The notes under the pieces were generated by a model. It had not been told where the DNA came from and ran no database searches. It worked only from the letters and a program-made list of their open reading frames with translations. Below are positions 36,533 to 46,923 of a DNA stretch of 64,000 bases, in pieces. This DNA is from Chitinimonas prasina (GTDB lineage: Bacteria > Pseudomonadota > Gammaproteobacteria > Burkholderiales > Chitinimonadaceae): assembly GCF_030160395.1 (NCBI RefSeq), contig NZ_BSOG01000001.1, forward strand, positions 1,454,117 to 1,518,116, written 5' to 3'. The position numbers and the translations under genes were made by a program. Positions within the stretch are counted from its first letter, which is position 1; each line of letters opens with the position of its first letter.

Positions 36533-36979
36533 TTATTCGAAGCTGTTTTTCCGCCGCCGCTTGGCGACCAGTGCGGCGAGGGCATCGCGCAGCGGTGACG
36601 GGGGCAGTGATTCGGCGGCGGCGTTGAGTGTGGCCAGGGCTTTGGGGCTGATCACCGGGGTGCGCTTGGGCGCTTTTTGCTGGTGAGGTAGCGGTTCTAC
36701 TTGAATTCGGCAACGGATTGCGTTAATTTTCAAGCCCTTATCATTCAGCTGCATAATCAGGCGTGTTTCCATCTGCCTGAGTTTGGTGGCTACGGCGGCA
36801 CTGCGGGTCGCCACCAGCAGGCACTCCCCCTGTATACCCACTACCTCGCTCAGGCCTGCCAGGCCGGCTGGTAGCGCTGCGCGCCATTGGGCGTCGAGTT
36901 GGCGTTGTGCTTGTGCCACACGGGCCAGGCGCTGCAGTTCCGGGCTGGAGAGGAAGGTCTGGAAGGTGCGGGTACTCAT
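36533..36979 (-). CDS. DciA-family (DUF721) replicative helicase loader
   Basis: A 148-residue protein with the DUF721 domain in residues ~10-100 (LARVAQAQRQLDAQWRAALP, LLVATRSAAVATKLRQME), expected to load DnaB helicase where DnaC is absent. The C-terminus is basic (AKRRRKNSFE). Divergent from the M23 peptidase upstream of secA, a conserved Betaproteobacterial arrangement. Confidence 0.85.
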   Translation of the reverse strand: MSTRTFQTFLSSPELQRLARVAQAQRQLDAQWRAALPAGLAGLSEVVGIQGECLLVATRSAAVATKLRQMETRLIMQLNDKGLKINAIRCRIQVEPLPHQQKAPKRTPVISPKALATLNAAAESLPPSPLRDALAALVAKRRRKNSFE

Positions 36980-37087
36980 AGGCTGTATTGTGCACGCTGG
37001 CGCAGTGAATCACTATTTTGCCGGTGCAAAATATGGGCACATTGCCCGGCGGGCTGAAGAAAACTGACAAAGGGCCGATAAGCAGGC

Positions 37088-37996
37088 ATGAATATCATTC
37101 TGGTTTCCAATCGCCTCTCGCGGGCGGTGACGCTGGGTCCCCGCCACCTGTGGCTGGTAGCGGTGTTCTGTGCGCTGGCATTGCTGGGGTCGCTGACCCT
37201 GGCCAGCTGGGCGACGTATAACCTGACCCGTTCCTTCGGCATTACCCTCCCCTCCATCCCTGGCGTACCGGCTTCGCAGCAGGTGCAGATTGATGCGCTG
37301 GCGGTGCGGCTGGGCCAGATGCAGGCACAGCTGGTGCGACTTGATGGCCTGACCCGCCAGGTGGCCGACCGTACCGGCATCGATGGCCAGCCTTTCCAGA
37401 GCACGGTGGCGGCACCGCAGGGTGGGGCGAGCTCCTCCTTGCCGGCTCGTGACCTGAAGCTGAAGGAGCTGCAGGCCCTGGTGAGCAGCGCCGACAAGCG
37501 CATTGAAGACGCCATAGACCAGTACGACCTGTTCAATACCATACTGGTCCAGCGCAAGCTCAACACCTTTCAGGCGCCAGCCAATCTGCCCACCGAGGCG
37601 GGTGTCCGGTCTTCGCCCTATGGCTGGCGGCTGGACCCGTTCAACGGGCGCCAGACTTTTCACGAAGGTATTGATTTCGTGGGGGATGTGGGTACGCCCA
37701 TCATGGCGGCATCGGGCGGCAAGGTTAGCCGTGCCGAGTACCATGGCGAGTATGGTAATATGGTCGAGATAGACCATGGCAACGGTATCAGCAGCCGCTA
37801 TGCGCATAGCTCGCAACTGCTGGTCAAGGAAGGCGATACGGTCAAGACCGGGCAGCGGATTGCGCTGCTGGGCAGTACCGGACGCTCTACCGGCCCGCAT
37901 TTGCACTTTGAGATACGCTATAAGGATGTGCCGCAGAATCCGCGGTATTTCCTGCAACTGGCCAAGCCCGCCACGGTCAATGTGGCTGCAGATTGA
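37088..37996 (+). CDS. M23-family (LytM) peptidase
   Basis: A 302-residue envelope protein: an N-terminal transmembrane segment (~20-43), a coiled-coil-like region, then a C-terminal LytM domain (~180-290) with HEGIDFVGDVGTPI (His/Asp zinc ligands) and GPHLHFEIRYKD (HxH). All catalytic ligands are present, so it should cut peptidoglycan cross-links. Located between dciA and secA. Confidence 0.92.
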   Translation: MNIILVSNRLSRAVTLGPRHLWLVAVFCALALLGSLTLASWATYNLTRSFGITLPSIPGVPASQQVQIDALAVRLGQMQAQLVRLDGLTRQVADRTGIDGQPFQSTVAAPQGGASSSLPARDLKLKELQALVSSADKRIEDAIDQYDLFNTILVQRKLNTFQAPANLPTEAGVRSSPYGWRLDPFNGRQTFHEGIDFVGDVGTPIMAASGGKVSRAEYHGEYGNMVEIDHGNGISSRYAHSSQLLVKEGDTVKTGQRIALLGSTGRSTGPHLHFEIRYKDVPQNPRYFLQLAKPATVNVAAD

Positions 37997-38074
37997 TTGT
38001 GCTGTATTGAATCTGTCGTGCCCTGCCCCCATCTGGGTTGGGCGATTCGGCAGCTTCGCTGGAACATGAACTGC

Positions 38075-38112
38075 ACGGCGGATCGGTTTACTCCCGGTCC
38101 GCCGTGTTTTTG
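38075..38112 (+). terminator. Terminator between the M23 gene and secA
   Basis: ACGGCGGATCGG and CCGGTCCGCCGT pair in a long stem with a short loop, followed by GTGTTTTT. It isolates secA from the gene before it, or acts as a leader attenuator. Confidence 0.7.
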
Positions 38113-38167
38113 CGCACCTGCGCGACGACTTTGAACAAGCCTGACCGACAGGCCGCCTGGAAACACG

Positions 38168-40876
38168 ATGATTGCTTCTCTCCTGAAGAAAGTATTCGGT
38201 AGCCGCAACGACCGGCTACTCAAGCAGTACGGCGTCAAAGTGCGCCAGATCAACGCACTCGAAAGCCAGATGCAGGCGCTGTCGGATGCCGAGCTGCAGG
38301 CCAAGACGCCCGAGTTCAAGGAGCGTCTGGCCAAGGGCGAGACCCTTGATGCCATCCTGCCCGAAGCCTTTGCGGTATGCCGCGAAGCCTCGAAGCGGGT
38401 AATGAATATGCGCCACTTCGACGTGCAGCTGATAGGCGGCATGGTGCTGAACGATGGTCGCATCGCAGAAATGCGTACCGGCGAGGGCAAGACCCTGGTC
38501 GGCACCCTGCCCACCTACCTCAATGCCTTGACCGGCAAGGGTGTGCATGTGGTGACAGTGAACGACTATCTGGCCGAACGCGATGCCAAGACCATGTCCA
38601 AGCTGTACAACTTCCTGGGCCTGACGGTGGGTATCAACCTCAGCCAGCTGGAGCACGACAAGAAGCAGGCGGCCTACGCCGCCGACATCACTTACGGCAC
38701 CAACAACGAGTACGGTTTTGACTACCTGCGCGACAATATGGTGTTCGCCACCAATGAGCGGGTACAGCGCGGCCTGAACTTCGCCGTGGTCGACGAAGTG
38801 GACTCCATCCTGATCGATGAAGCCCGTACCCCACTGATTATCTCGGGTCCGGCCGAAGACAGCATCGAGATCTACAGCCGTATCAACCTGGTGGCCCCCA
38901 AGTTGGTCCGCCAGGAGACCGAGGACGGCGAAGGCGATTTCTGGGTGGACGAGAAGGCACACCAGGTACTTTTGTCCGAAGCCGGCCACGAGAAGGCCGA
39001 GCAATTGCTGGCCGCCGAAGGCCTGCTGGTGCCGGGCGACAGCCTGTACGCCACTTCCAACATCGGCCTGATGCACCATCTGTACGCCGCCCTGCGGGCC
39101 CATGCGCTGTACCACAAGGATCAGCATTACGTGGTGCAGAACGGCGAAGTGGTGATCGTGGACGAATTCACCGGCCGCCTGATGTCAGGTCGCCGCTGGA
39201 GCGAAGGTCTGCACCAGGCGGTGGAAGCCAAGGAAGGCGTGGAGATCAACAAGGAGAACCAGACCCTTGCTTCGATCACCTTCCAGAACTATTTCCGCAT
39301 GTATGCCAAGCTGTCCGGCATGACCGGTACGGCCGATACCGAAGCCTACGAATTCCAGCAGATCTATGGCCTGGAAACCGTCATCATCCCGACCAACCGT
39401 CCCATGGTTCGGCGCGATATGAACGACCAGGTGTTCCGCACCGCGCAGGAGAAGTTCAACGCCATCCTGCTCGATATCAAGGATTGCCAGGACAGGGGGC
39501 AGCCGGTGCTGGTGGGTACTACCTCCATCGAAAACTCCGAGCTGCTGTCCAAGCAGCTTACCGATGCCGGTTACGCCCACAATGTGCTGAACGCCAAGCA
39601 GCATGCGCGTGAAGCCGAGATCATCGTGCAGGCGGGTAGCCCTGGTGTCATCACCATCGCGACCAATATGGCCGGCCGGGGTACCGATATCGTGCTGGGC
39701 GGCAATATCGAGCCGCGTATCCGCGCCATTGAAGTGGACGAGGCCCTGAGCGAGGCCGACAAACACCAGGCGGTGGAAAAGCTGCGGGCCGAGTGGCAGC
39801 AGCTGCACGACCAGGTGCTGGCCGCTGGCGGCCTGCATATCATCGGTACCGAGCGCCACGAAAGCCGCCGTATCGACAACCAGCTGCGCGGCCGTGCCGG
39901 CCGCCAGGGTGACCCAGGCTCCAGCCGCTTCTACCTGAGCATGGAAGACCCCCTGCTGCGCATCTTTGCTGCCGACCGTATCGGCTCGCTGATGCAGCGC
40001 CTGAACCTGCCTGAGGGCGAGGCCATCGAGTCGGGCCTGCTGTCGCGCGCCATCGAGAATGCCCAGCGCAAGGTGGAAGGCCGCAACTTCGATATCCGCA
40101 AGCAATTGCTGGAATACGATGATGTCGCCAATGAGCAGCGCAAGGCCATTTACGCCCAGCGTAACGAGCTGCTGGAATCGACCGATATTTCCGACACCAT
40201 TACCAATCTGCGCGAGGGCGTGATCGGTGAGCTGGTGGACCAGTACATGCCGCCTGGCAGCATGGAAGAGCAGTGGGACGCGGCAGGCCTGGAAAAGGCC
40301 CTGGCCGAGTTCCAGCTGGATGTGCCAGTGGTGCAGTGGCTGAAGGACGAGACCTCGCTGGAAATCGAAGCGGTGCGCCAGCGCGTGGTCGAGGCGGCGC
40401 ATGCCACCTACAAGCACAAGGCCGAGACGGTGGGCGTAGAAGTGCTGCGTCACTTCGAGCGTGCCTTGATGTTGCAGATACTGGACCAGCAATGGCGCGA
40501 GCATCTGTCCTCGCTGGATCACCTGCGCCAGGGCATACACCTGCGCAGCTATGGCCAGAAGAACCCCAAGCAGGAATACAAGCGCGAATCGTTCGAGCTG
40601 TTCGAAGGCTTGCTGATGCGCATACGCCGCGAAGTGGTGCTGCTGGTGATGACCGTGCAGATACGCTCGCAGGCCGATGTGGAAGCGCTGGAGCAGCATG
40701 AAGAGCCTGAGATGCAATACCACCATGCCGACTACGACGAAGCCTTGGCCAGCGCCAATGCCGAGCCCAAGGCGGCGGTACCGTCGGTACGCGGTTTCGA
40801 CAAGATAGGCCGCAACGACCCCTGCCCTTGCGGTTCGGGCCAGAAGTACAAGCACTGCCACGGCAAGCTCGCCTGA
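38168..40876 (+). CDS. secA: Preprotein translocase ATPase SecA
   Basis: A 902-residue motor of the Sec pathway. Walker A is [11 protein letters not shown]; Walker B is [17 protein letters not shown]; the second nucleotide fold has [14 protein letters not shown] and [18 protein letters not shown]. The C-terminal zinc tail is [18 protein letters not shown], which binds SecB. Length is normal. Own transcription unit, with terminators on both sides. Confidence 0.98.
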   Translation: MIASLLKKVFGSRNDRLLKQYGVKVRQINALESQMQALSDAELQAKTPEFKERLAKGETLDAILPEAFAVCREASKRVMNMRHFDVQLIGGMVLNDGRIAEMRTGEGKTLVGTLPTYLNALTGKGVHVVTVNDYLAERDAKTMSKLYNFLGLTVGINLSQLEHDKKQAAYAADITYGTNNEYGFDYLRDNMVFATNERVQRGLNFAVVDEVDSILIDEARTPLIISGPAEDSIEIYSRINLVAPKLVRQETEDGEGDFWVDEKAHQVLLSEAGHEKAEQLLAAEGLLVPGDSLYATSNIGLMHHLYAALRAHALYHKDQHYVVQNGEVVIVDEFTGRLMSGRRWSEGLHQAVEAKEGVEINKENQTLASITFQNYFRMYAKLSGMTGTADTEAYEFQQIYGLETVIIPTNRPMVRRDMNDQVFRTAQEKFNAILLDIKDCQDRGQPVLVGTTSIENSELLSKQLTDAGYAHNVLNAKQHAREAEIIVQAGSPGVITIATNMAGRGTDIVLGGNIEPRIRAIEVDEALSEADKHQAVEKLRAEWQQLHDQVLAAGGLHIIGTERHESRRIDNQLRGRAGRQGDPGSSRFYLSMEDPLLRIFAADRIGSLMQRLNLPEGEAIESGLLSRAIENAQRKVEGRNFDIRKQLLEYDDVANEQRKAIYAQRNELLESTDISDTITNLREGVIGELVDQYMPPGSMEEQWDAAGLEKALAEFQLDVPVVQWLKDETSLEIEAVRQRVVEAAHATYKHKAETVGVEVLRHFERALMLQILDQQWREHLSSLDHLRQGIHLRSYGQKNPKQEYKRESFELFEGLLMRIRREVVLLVMTVQIRSQADVEALEQHEEPEMQYHHADYDEALASANAEPKAAVPSVRGFDKIGRNDPCPCGSGQKYKHCHGKLA

Positions 40877-40889
40877 GGCCATGTTGCAG

Positions 40890-40926
40890 CATGAAAAAAG
40901 CCGCCTTTCGAGGCGGCTTTTTTCAT
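40890..40926. terminator. Bidirectional terminator between secA and the response regulator
   Basis: CATGAAAAAAGCCGCC, six-base loop, GGCGGCTTTTTTCATG: a perfect stem with A-run and T-run arms serving both the rightward secA and the leftward regulator operon. Confidence 0.93.
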
Positions 40927-40959
40927 GGTCTAGGCGGCGCCGGCAAGAGGTGTAGGCTC

Positions 40960-41565
40960 TTAGCCAAGCTCCTTGAGCAGATTGGCCAACTCCACTGCCG
41001 ACTTCACGCCCATCTTCTCCAGCACGCGGGCACGGTGGACTTCCACGGTCTTCATGCTGATGTCGAGCTCGTCGGCTATCTGCTTGTTGAGCTTGCCATC
41101 GAGGAACAGGGCCATGACCTCCTTCTCGCGCGGGGTCAGTTCGGCCAGCCGGCGTTCAATCTGGCGGCGGCTGTCCCAGGCGGCGCGGCGTTCGGTATCC
41201 AGCTGCAGGCAGTTCTCCACCAGGCTGACCAGGGCATTGTCGTCAAACGGCTTCTCCAGGAAATCCACGGCCCCCTGCTTGAGCGCTGCCACGGCCTGGG
41301 GCACGTCGCCGTGACCGGTCAGGAATACGGTGGGCGGGGTATAGCCCTTGCCGATCAGGGTCTGGAACAGCTCCATCCCACCCATGCCGGGCATGCGCAG
41401 ATCCAGCACCAGGCAGGCGAAGCGGCTGGGGTCGCGGTCGGCCAGCAAGGCGGCGGCGGATTCAAAGGAGGCAAGCTGGTGGCCGCGCGAGGCGAACAGC
41501 CATTTGAGGGCGTCGCGGATGGCGGCGTCGTCATCGACCAGGGCAATGCGGGGATCTGACGGCAT
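40960..41565 (-). CDS. FixJ/DctR-type response regulator
   Basis: A 201-residue two-component regulator. Receiver domain (~5-120): acidic pocket VDDDAA, phospho-acceptor Asp55 in LVLDLRMPGM and Lys in FLEKPF. The LuxR-type helix-turn-helix at ~140-200 has LTPREKEVMALFLDGKLNKQ and SMKTVEVHRARVLEKMGV. I chose the ATG at 41565 since the preceding frame is not regulator sequence. Paired with the histidine kinase 28 bases upstream; probably controls the divergent transporter genes. Confidence 0.93.
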   Translation of the reverse strand: MPSDPRIALVDDDAAIRDALKWLFASRGHQLASFESAAALLADRDPSRFACLVLDLRMPGMGGMELFQTLIGKGYTPPTVFLTGHGDVPQAVAALKQGAVDFLEKPFDDNALVSLVENCLQLDTERRAAWDSRRQIERRLAELTPREKEVMALFLDGKLNKQIADELDISMKTVEVHRARVLEKMGVKSAVELANLLKELG

Positions 41566-41593
41566 GATGGACTCTCTGCTGGGGTTGTAGGCT

Positions 41594-43909
41594 TTATAGA
41601 CGATGCACCAGCGAGGCGTTGGCGGCGCTGGGCTCGGGACGGCGTTCGGTAATGGGCAGGCTGACGATGAAGCGGCTACCGCCATCGGGGCGGGCCTCGA
41701 CGACCAGACGGCCCTGGTGGTGTTCGACGATGGTGCGGCAGATATTGAGACCCATGCCCATGCCCTCGGCCTTGGTGGTGTAGAAGGGGCGGAACAGCTT
41801 CTCTACCTCTTCGGCCGGGATGCCGGGGCCACGGTCCGCTACGATCAGGTCCAGCCATTCACCGCGGCGGTGGGTCTCCACCGTCAACTCGCGGCTTTCC
41901 TGCGGGCTGTCGACCATGGCCTCGATGCCATTTTTGCAGAGATTGAACAGCACCTGCTCCAGCATGACCTTGTCGGCATACAGCTCGGTGTCATCTGCCT
42001 GCCGCAGCTCCACCAGCCGGACGTAGTAGCGGTTGAGCGGGGCGGCCAGCAGCGACAGCACGGTGTCGAGCAGGTCTCCCACTGCGCAGGCCGAGCGCTT
42101 GGGTTCACGCTTTTGTACAAACTCGCGTATGCCACGGATGATGGCGCCGGCCCGCCGTGACTGCTCGGCGATTTTTTCCAGCGCACCGTCGAGTTCGGTC
42201 GGGCTGATCTGGCCGCTGCTGACCAGGTTGCGGCAGGCGGTGCTATAGCTGGAGATGGCCGCCAGCGGCTGGTTCAGCTCGTGCGCCAGGCTGGAGGCGA
42301 TCTCACCCATGGCGATCAGGCGGGCGGTCTGCTGCAACCGCTCGGTCTGTTGCCGCTCGCGGTCGGCAGCTTGCTTGCGTTCGGTGACGTCGGTGGCGAT
42401 ATCGAGCCACACATTGGATTGATCCACCCACAGGGTTTCGCGCCTATGGTGCTGGTACCAGCGGCCCAGGATGGGGTCGTACCATTCGTCGTCCGGTTCG
42501 GCATGGCGCAGCGGCAGTGCGCACAGCGGGCCATCGGGCCGATTGAGGCGGAAGGCCTCGCGGAAGGCACGGTTGGACAGCAGCAGCTCGCCATTGCGGC
42601 GATCGGTCACCGCCACGGCGGCATCCAGGCCATTGAGCACGGCCACGAAGCGCTCGTGCGAGGCCTTGAGTGCTTCGCGTTCGCGCTTCAGCTCGGTGAC
42701 GTCGGTCATGGAGGCAACCCAGCCGGTATGGCGACCGTCGCCATCGATCAGCGGGCTGGAGTACAGCCGCACATCAAAGCGTTCGCCACTCTGCCGTTGA
42801 TAGCGCAGCGAGAAGCCGTTGACCGGGCACTCGCCCCGCAGGATGGCGGCAAACACCTGCTCGCACTGGCTGCGGGCCTCGGCCGGCCAGTAGGGAAACG
42901 GCGGGATACCCCCCAGCAACTGCTCAGCATCGAAGCCCACCATGCGGCAGAAGGCCCGGTTGACATGCAGGGTCCGGCCCTCTCGGTCAGTGGCAAAGAC
43001 CCCGGATACCAGTGAGTCCTCCAGCGCCTGGCGCATGTTCATTTCGCGCAGCATGGCCCGCTCGGCGCTGAGGCGTTCCCGCATATGGCGCTTGAGTACC
43101 CATAGCGACCACAGCATCAGGGCCGATAAGCCCGCCAGCACCCAGTAGAGCGCGTGCTGCCAGAACGGCCAGCCAGTCTGGAACACCTTGGCGCGCAGGC
43201 GCAGGCCATAGCCGGGCGGGTCGAAGGCGATGTCGTAGGACAGCGGGCCGGCATCGGGCACCGCCTGCTCTGGCCGGGCTGCCAGGGTCTGGCCCTCGAT
43301 ATCGACAAAGCCGATCTGGTAGCGCTTGGCGATCCACCACGGCACATAGGTGCGCAGCAGGCCCTTGAGCGACACCACGGCGACAAACGAGCCCAGCGTG
43401 CTGTTGCCCTGTACGGCCGGCACGGCCAGGGCGATGGCCTGGCCCGCACCGGGATAGTCGAACGGCGGGGTGCTGGCGGCCAGGCCGATACGGGCGGAGC
43501 GCTGCAAGGGCTCGATGGCGGCAGGGTGCAGCTGCAGCGGTTCCATGGCCTGAGCGGGGTAGCTCCAGATGGCGTCGCCGTACTCGTTGGTGAGGGCGAT
43601 GGCCAGGATCTCGCTGTTGGCAGCCATGATGGTGCTGGCGCGGCCGTAGAAGGAGCCCTCGCTGAGATCGCCCCGGACATAGTCGTGCGCCAGGGTCTCC
43701 AACTGATTCTGCCGGCCCACCAGCTCGCTGCGCAGGGCTTGCTCCTGCCAAAGTACGTCTTCGATCAGCTCATCGTGCTGGCGTTCACGCTCGTTATGGC
43801 GGATAAACAGCAGCAAGGCCACGCCGACTGCAAGGAAGCAGATCAGCGCCAGGTTAGGCATGGCCCAGAGCCAGCGATCCGGCCGGGGCAGATGGGATTG
43901 GCGTTTCAT
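41594..43909 (-). CDS. Membrane sensor histidine kinase (DctS-like) with two PAS domains
   Basis: 771 residues. Two transmembrane helices (~19-37 and ~245-266) enclose a periplasmic sensor domain. Two PAS domains follow (~290-405 and ~415-520). The phospho-histidine lies in SLAHELNQPLAAISSY, and ATP-binding motifs are LCKNGIEAM (N-box), DRGPGI (G1) and GMGMGLNICRTIVEHH. It resembles DctS-type dicarboxylate sensors. It forms an operon with the response regulator. Confidence 0.92.
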   Translation of the reverse strand: MKRQSHLPRPDRWLWAMPNLALICFLAVGVALLLFIRHNERERQHDELIEDVLWQEQALRSELVGRQNQLETLAHDYVRGDLSEGSFYGRASTIMAANSEILAIALTNEYGDAIWSYPAQAMEPLQLHPAAIEPLQRSARIGLAASTPPFDYPGAGQAIALAVPAVQGNSTLGSFVAVVSLKGLLRTYVPWWIAKRYQIGFVDIEGQTLAARPEQAVPDAGPLSYDIAFDPPGYGLRLRAKVFQTGWPFWQHALYWVLAGLSALMLWSLWVLKRHMRERLSAERAMLREMNMRQALEDSLVSGVFATDREGRTLHVNRAFCRMVGFDAEQLLGGIPPFPYWPAEARSQCEQVFAAILRGECPVNGFSLRYQRQSGERFDVRLYSSPLIDGDGRHTGWVASMTDVTELKREREALKASHERFVAVLNGLDAAVAVTDRRNGELLLSNRAFREAFRLNRPDGPLCALPLRHAEPDDEWYDPILGRWYQHHRRETLWVDQSNVWLDIATDVTERKQAADRERQQTERLQQTARLIAMGEIASSLAHELNQPLAAISSYSTACRNLVSSGQISPTELDGALEKIAEQSRRAGAIIRGIREFVQKREPKRSACAVGDLLDTVLSLLAAPLNRYYVRLVELRQADDTELYADKVMLEQVLFNLCKNGIEAMVDSPQESRELTVETHRRGEWLDLIVADRGPGIPAEEVEKLFRPFYTTKAEGMGMGLNICRTIVEHHQGRLVVEARPDGGSRFIVSLPITERRPEPSAANASLVHRL

Positions 43910-44218
43910 GTTCCTGTTCAGCAGCGGTGGGCCTTATTGGGTCATGCAGCAAGGGTAGGTTGCCAAGCGGGCCGGGGGCGAGGCGGCCTGAAACACCTGG
44001 GCAGGGAGAGGCTCAGCACGAGCCGGGCCGCAGGGGACGCCAGCGCGTGATGGGCTTCTCCTGGTCGCCAGGGAGTGCAGGCGGCGTCTCCGCCGGGTAC
44101 TAACCTTATGGTGATGCTACGGCGCTGCCGCTTGGGGCTTTCCCTGATAATCGGCAATTGAGCTGACGCAGGGACGTCGATTTCATCTAGATTATCTGAA
44201 ACTATCCGGAGACATACC
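43910..44218. other. Divergent region between the histidine kinase and dctP
   Basis: 309 bases without a gene. It should carry the divergent promoters. A TGATAAT near 44145 is a possible -10, without a good -35. CGGAGAC before 44219 is the dctP ribosome site. I found no clear sigma-54 promoter. Confidence 0.45.
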
Positions 44219-45220
44219 ATGCGCTTGGCACCCCTGTTGCTCGCCGCTCTATTGGCCGCCACCGGTTTAGCCCATGCCGATGGCCCCATCCTGATCAAAT
44301 TCAGCCATGTGGTGGCGCCAGATACACCCAAGGGCCGTGCTGCCGAGAAGTTCAAGGAACTGGCCGAGAAGCTGACGGCCGGCAAGGTCAAGGTGCAGGT
44401 CTATCCCAATAGCCAGCTTTATAAGGACAGGGAGGAGCTGGAGGCGCTGCAGATCAATGCGGTACAGATGCTGGCGCCGTCCCTGTCCAAGTTCGGCCCC
44501 CTGGGCCTGCGCCAGTTTGAGCTGTTCGACCTGCCGTATATCTTCCCCAGTGACAAGGTGCTGTACCGCGTGATGGATGGCGAAATAGGCCAGCGCCTGT
44601 TCAAGCAACTGGAGCCCCGTGGCATGGTCGGCCTGGCTTACTGGGATAATGGTTTCAAGCATTTCTCGGCCAACAAGCCCCTGCGCAAGCCCGATGACTT
44701 CAAGGGTGTGAAGATGCGGGTGCAATCATCCAAGGTGCTGGAGGCGCAGATGCGGGCGCTGGGCGCCAAACCGCAGGTAATGGCATTCTCAGAGGTGCAT
44801 AGCGCACTGCAACAGGGCGTGGTGGATGGCACCGAAAACCCCGAGTCGAATTTCTACAGCCAGCGCATGTACGAGGTGCAGACCCACCTGACGCTGTCGC
44901 AGCATGGCTATCTGGGCTATGCGGTGGTGGTCAACAAGCGCTTCTGGGATGGCTTGCCGGGAGAAATTCGGCAGCAACTGGGCGAAGCCATGCGCGAGAC
45001 CACGGTGTTTGAGCGGCAACTGGCCGATCAGGAGAACCGCAAGGCGCTGGAGGCCATCCGCGCTGCCAAGACCACCGAGATCTATTTGCTGCCCACCGCC
45101 GACCGTGAAGTGCTGCGCAAGCGCATGCTGCCGGTACATACGCAATTCATGGATGTCATCGGGCGTGATCTGGTGCTGGGCACCTACAAGATTGCCCGCG
45201 AGGTGGCGGCCAATCCCTAG
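44219..45220 (+). CDS. dctP: TRAP-type dicarboxylate solute-binding protein
   Basis: A 333-residue periplasmic binding protein of the DctP family. The signal peptide is residues 1-20 (LLAATGLAHA). Family motifs are IKFSHVVAPDTPKG, DLPYIFPSDKVLYRVMDG, GVKMRVQSSKVLEAQMRALG and QGVVDGTENPESNFYS. No DctQ/DctM permease genes follow; the next genes are TctCBA, so this protein must use a permease elsewhere or serve sensing with the kinase upstream. Confidence 0.93.
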   Translation: MRLAPLLLAALLAATGLAHADGPILIKFSHVVAPDTPKGRAAEKFKELAEKLTAGKVKVQVYPNSQLYKDREELEALQINAVQMLAPSLSKFGPLGLRQFELFDLPYIFPSDKVLYRVMDGEIGQRLFKQLEPRGMVGLAYWDNGFKHFSANKPLRKPDDFKGVKMRVQSSKVLEAQMRALGAKPQVMAFSEVHSALQQGVVDGTENPESNFYSQRMYEVQTHLTLSQHGYLGYAVVVNKRFWDGLPGEIRQQLGEAMRETTVFERQLADQENRKALEAIRAAKTTEIYLLPTADREVLRKRMLPVHTQFMDVIGRDLVLGTYKIAREVAANP

Positions 45221-45362
45221 CCCGCCAGCTGCGCGCCCGGTTACCCGGCGCTGTGTCCGGGGGGCAGGCATGTCCCGGATGGTGCTATTCCCTTAGGCTG
45301 CTAGGCTGCCCATGGCCTGCCAGCCTGTTGCAACACCCGTCAGATAAAACAGGAGACAACAC

Positions 45363-46334
45363 ATGACCTCACGCTACGCCAAACTCTGGGCCGCCTCCGC
45401 GCTGGCTGCCATCGGGATTGCCCAGGCGGCCTACCCGGAAAAGACCATCACCATGGTGATTCCGTTCGCCGCAGGCGGCCCTACTGATACCGTGGGCCGG
45501 CTGTTCGCCCAGTCCATGAGCAATACCCTGAAGCAGCAGGTGATCGTGGAGAACGTGGGGGGGGCTGGTGGCACGCTGGGGGCTGCCCGCGTAGCGCGTT
45601 CGGCACCCGATGGCTACACCATCTTTCTGCACCATATCGGCCAATCCACGGCCCCCGCGCTGTATCGCAAGCTCAGCTATGACGCGGTAACCGACTTCGA
45701 GCCCATCGGCCTGGTGGCCGACGTGCCCATGACCTTCGTGGCCCGCAAGGATTTCCCAGCCAAGGATCTCAAGGAGCTGCTGGCCTATGTGAAGGCCAAC
45801 AAGGACAAGGTGACCTATGCCAATGCCGGCCTCGGCTCGGCATCGCACCTGTGTGGCCTGTTGTTCATGAGCGCCTTGCAGACCGACCTGACCACGGTGC
45901 CTTACAAGGGTACCGGCCCGGCCATGAACGACCTGCTGGGCGGACAGGTGGATTTCATGTGTGACCAGACCACCAACACCACCGGACAGATCAAGGGCGG
46001 CAAGATCAAGGCCTATGGCGTCACCACCAAGACCAAGGTGGAATCCCTGCCGAATCTGCCCACGCTGGATAGCAGCGGCCTGCCCGGCTTTGAAGTGGTG
46101 GTATGGCATGGCCTGTACGCACCCAAGGGCACCCCCAAGCCCATAGTCGACAAACTGGTGCAAGCTCTACAGATAGCCGGCCGCGATGCCACCATCAAGC
46201 AAAGGCTGGATGACCTGGGCACCGACCCGGCAGCGCAGAACCGCATGACGCCGGAGGCATTGCGCAGCCACCTCAAGGCTGAAATCGACAAATGGGGCCC
46301 GGTCATCAAGAAGGCCGGCGTGTACGCTGACTGA
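45363..46334 (+). CDS. tctC: TctC/Bug-family periplasmic binding protein
   Basis: A 323-residue protein with a signal peptide (~1-22), the family motif PEKTITMVIPFAAGGPTDTV and VIVENVGGAGGTLGAARVAR at the ligand pocket, and YANAGLGSASHLCGLLF. It binds tricarboxylates or related organic acids for the TctAB permease. Good AGGAGACAAC ribosome site. It leads tctB and tctA. Confidence 0.94.
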   Translation: MTSRYAKLWAASALAAIGIAQAAYPEKTITMVIPFAAGGPTDTVGRLFAQSMSNTLKQQVIVENVGGAGGTLGAARVARSAPDGYTIFLHHIGQSTAPALYRKLSYDAVTDFEPIGLVADVPMTFVARKDFPAKDLKELLAYVKANKDKVTYANAGLGSASHLCGLLFMSALQTDLTTVPYKGTGPAMNDLLGGQVDFMCDQTTNTTGQIKGGKIKAYGVTTKTKVESLPNLPTLDSSGLPGFEVVVWHGLYAPKGTPKPIVDKLVQALQIAGRDATIKQRLDDLGTDPAAQNRMTPEALRSHLKAEIDKWGPVIKKAGVYAD

Positions 46335-46420
46335 CAGCCTGGTGTCTGCAGACTGTGTTGATGGGCAGGGCGGCTGGGTTGGCCGCCCTTGCTACGCTGT
46401 AACGGCATGAGGAGCACTGC

Positions 46421-46882
46421 GTGGCATCGACGATACGCAATACCAAGGATTTCTTCAGCGGGCTGCTGTTCACCGCCATAGGCAGTGCCGCCCTGGTGCT
46501 GGCCCGCGACTACGAGATGGGTACCCTGCTGCGCATGGGGCCCGGCTATTACCCCAGCGTGCTGGCGGGCGGCTTGCTGCTGGTGGGCCTGATCTGCCTT
46601 GTGCGCTCCTTCAGGACCGACGGCACGCCCATAGGCCGGCTGGCCTGGAAACCCATGTTGCTGGTGGTGCTGCCGATAGCCTGCTTCGGCATCCTGATAC
46701 GCGATGCCGGGTTGGTGCCGGCCATCGTGCTGCTGGTGATGGTCAGCGCCTATGCCAGCGAGCGCTTCAGCTTCAAGGCCACCGTGCCGCTGGCCCTGGG
46801 CATGTGTGTGTTCAGTTGGCTGATCTTCATCAAGGGCTTGGGCCTGCCCATGCAGTTACTGGGGCCCTGGTTCGGCTTCTGA
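46421..46882 (+). CDS. tctB: TctB small transmembrane subunit
   Basis: A 153-residue membrane protein with four helices and the TctB motifs DFFSGLLFTAIG and YEMGTLLRMGPGYYPS. The start is GTG, behind GAGGAGC. Small permease subunit of the tripartite tricarboxylate transporter. Confidence 0.9.
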   Translation: MASTIRNTKDFFSGLLFTAIGSAALVLARDYEMGTLLRMGPGYYPSVLAGGLLLVGLICLVRSFRTDGTPIGRLAWKPMLLVVLPIACFGILIRDAGLVPAIVLLVMVSAYASERFSFKATVPLALGMCVFSWLIFIKGLGLPMQLLGPWFGF

Positions 46883-46923
46883 ACTGCCCGTGTTGCATCG
46901 TTACCCTAGCCTGAGAGGCCGCC

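Noticed and set aside
39185-40882. 565-codon open frame antisense to secA
   Set aside because: Shadow frame of secA with no recognisable domain.
43910-44218. Possible sigma-54 promoter for dctP
   Set aside because: No GG-N10-GC pair with correct -24/-12 context could be placed.
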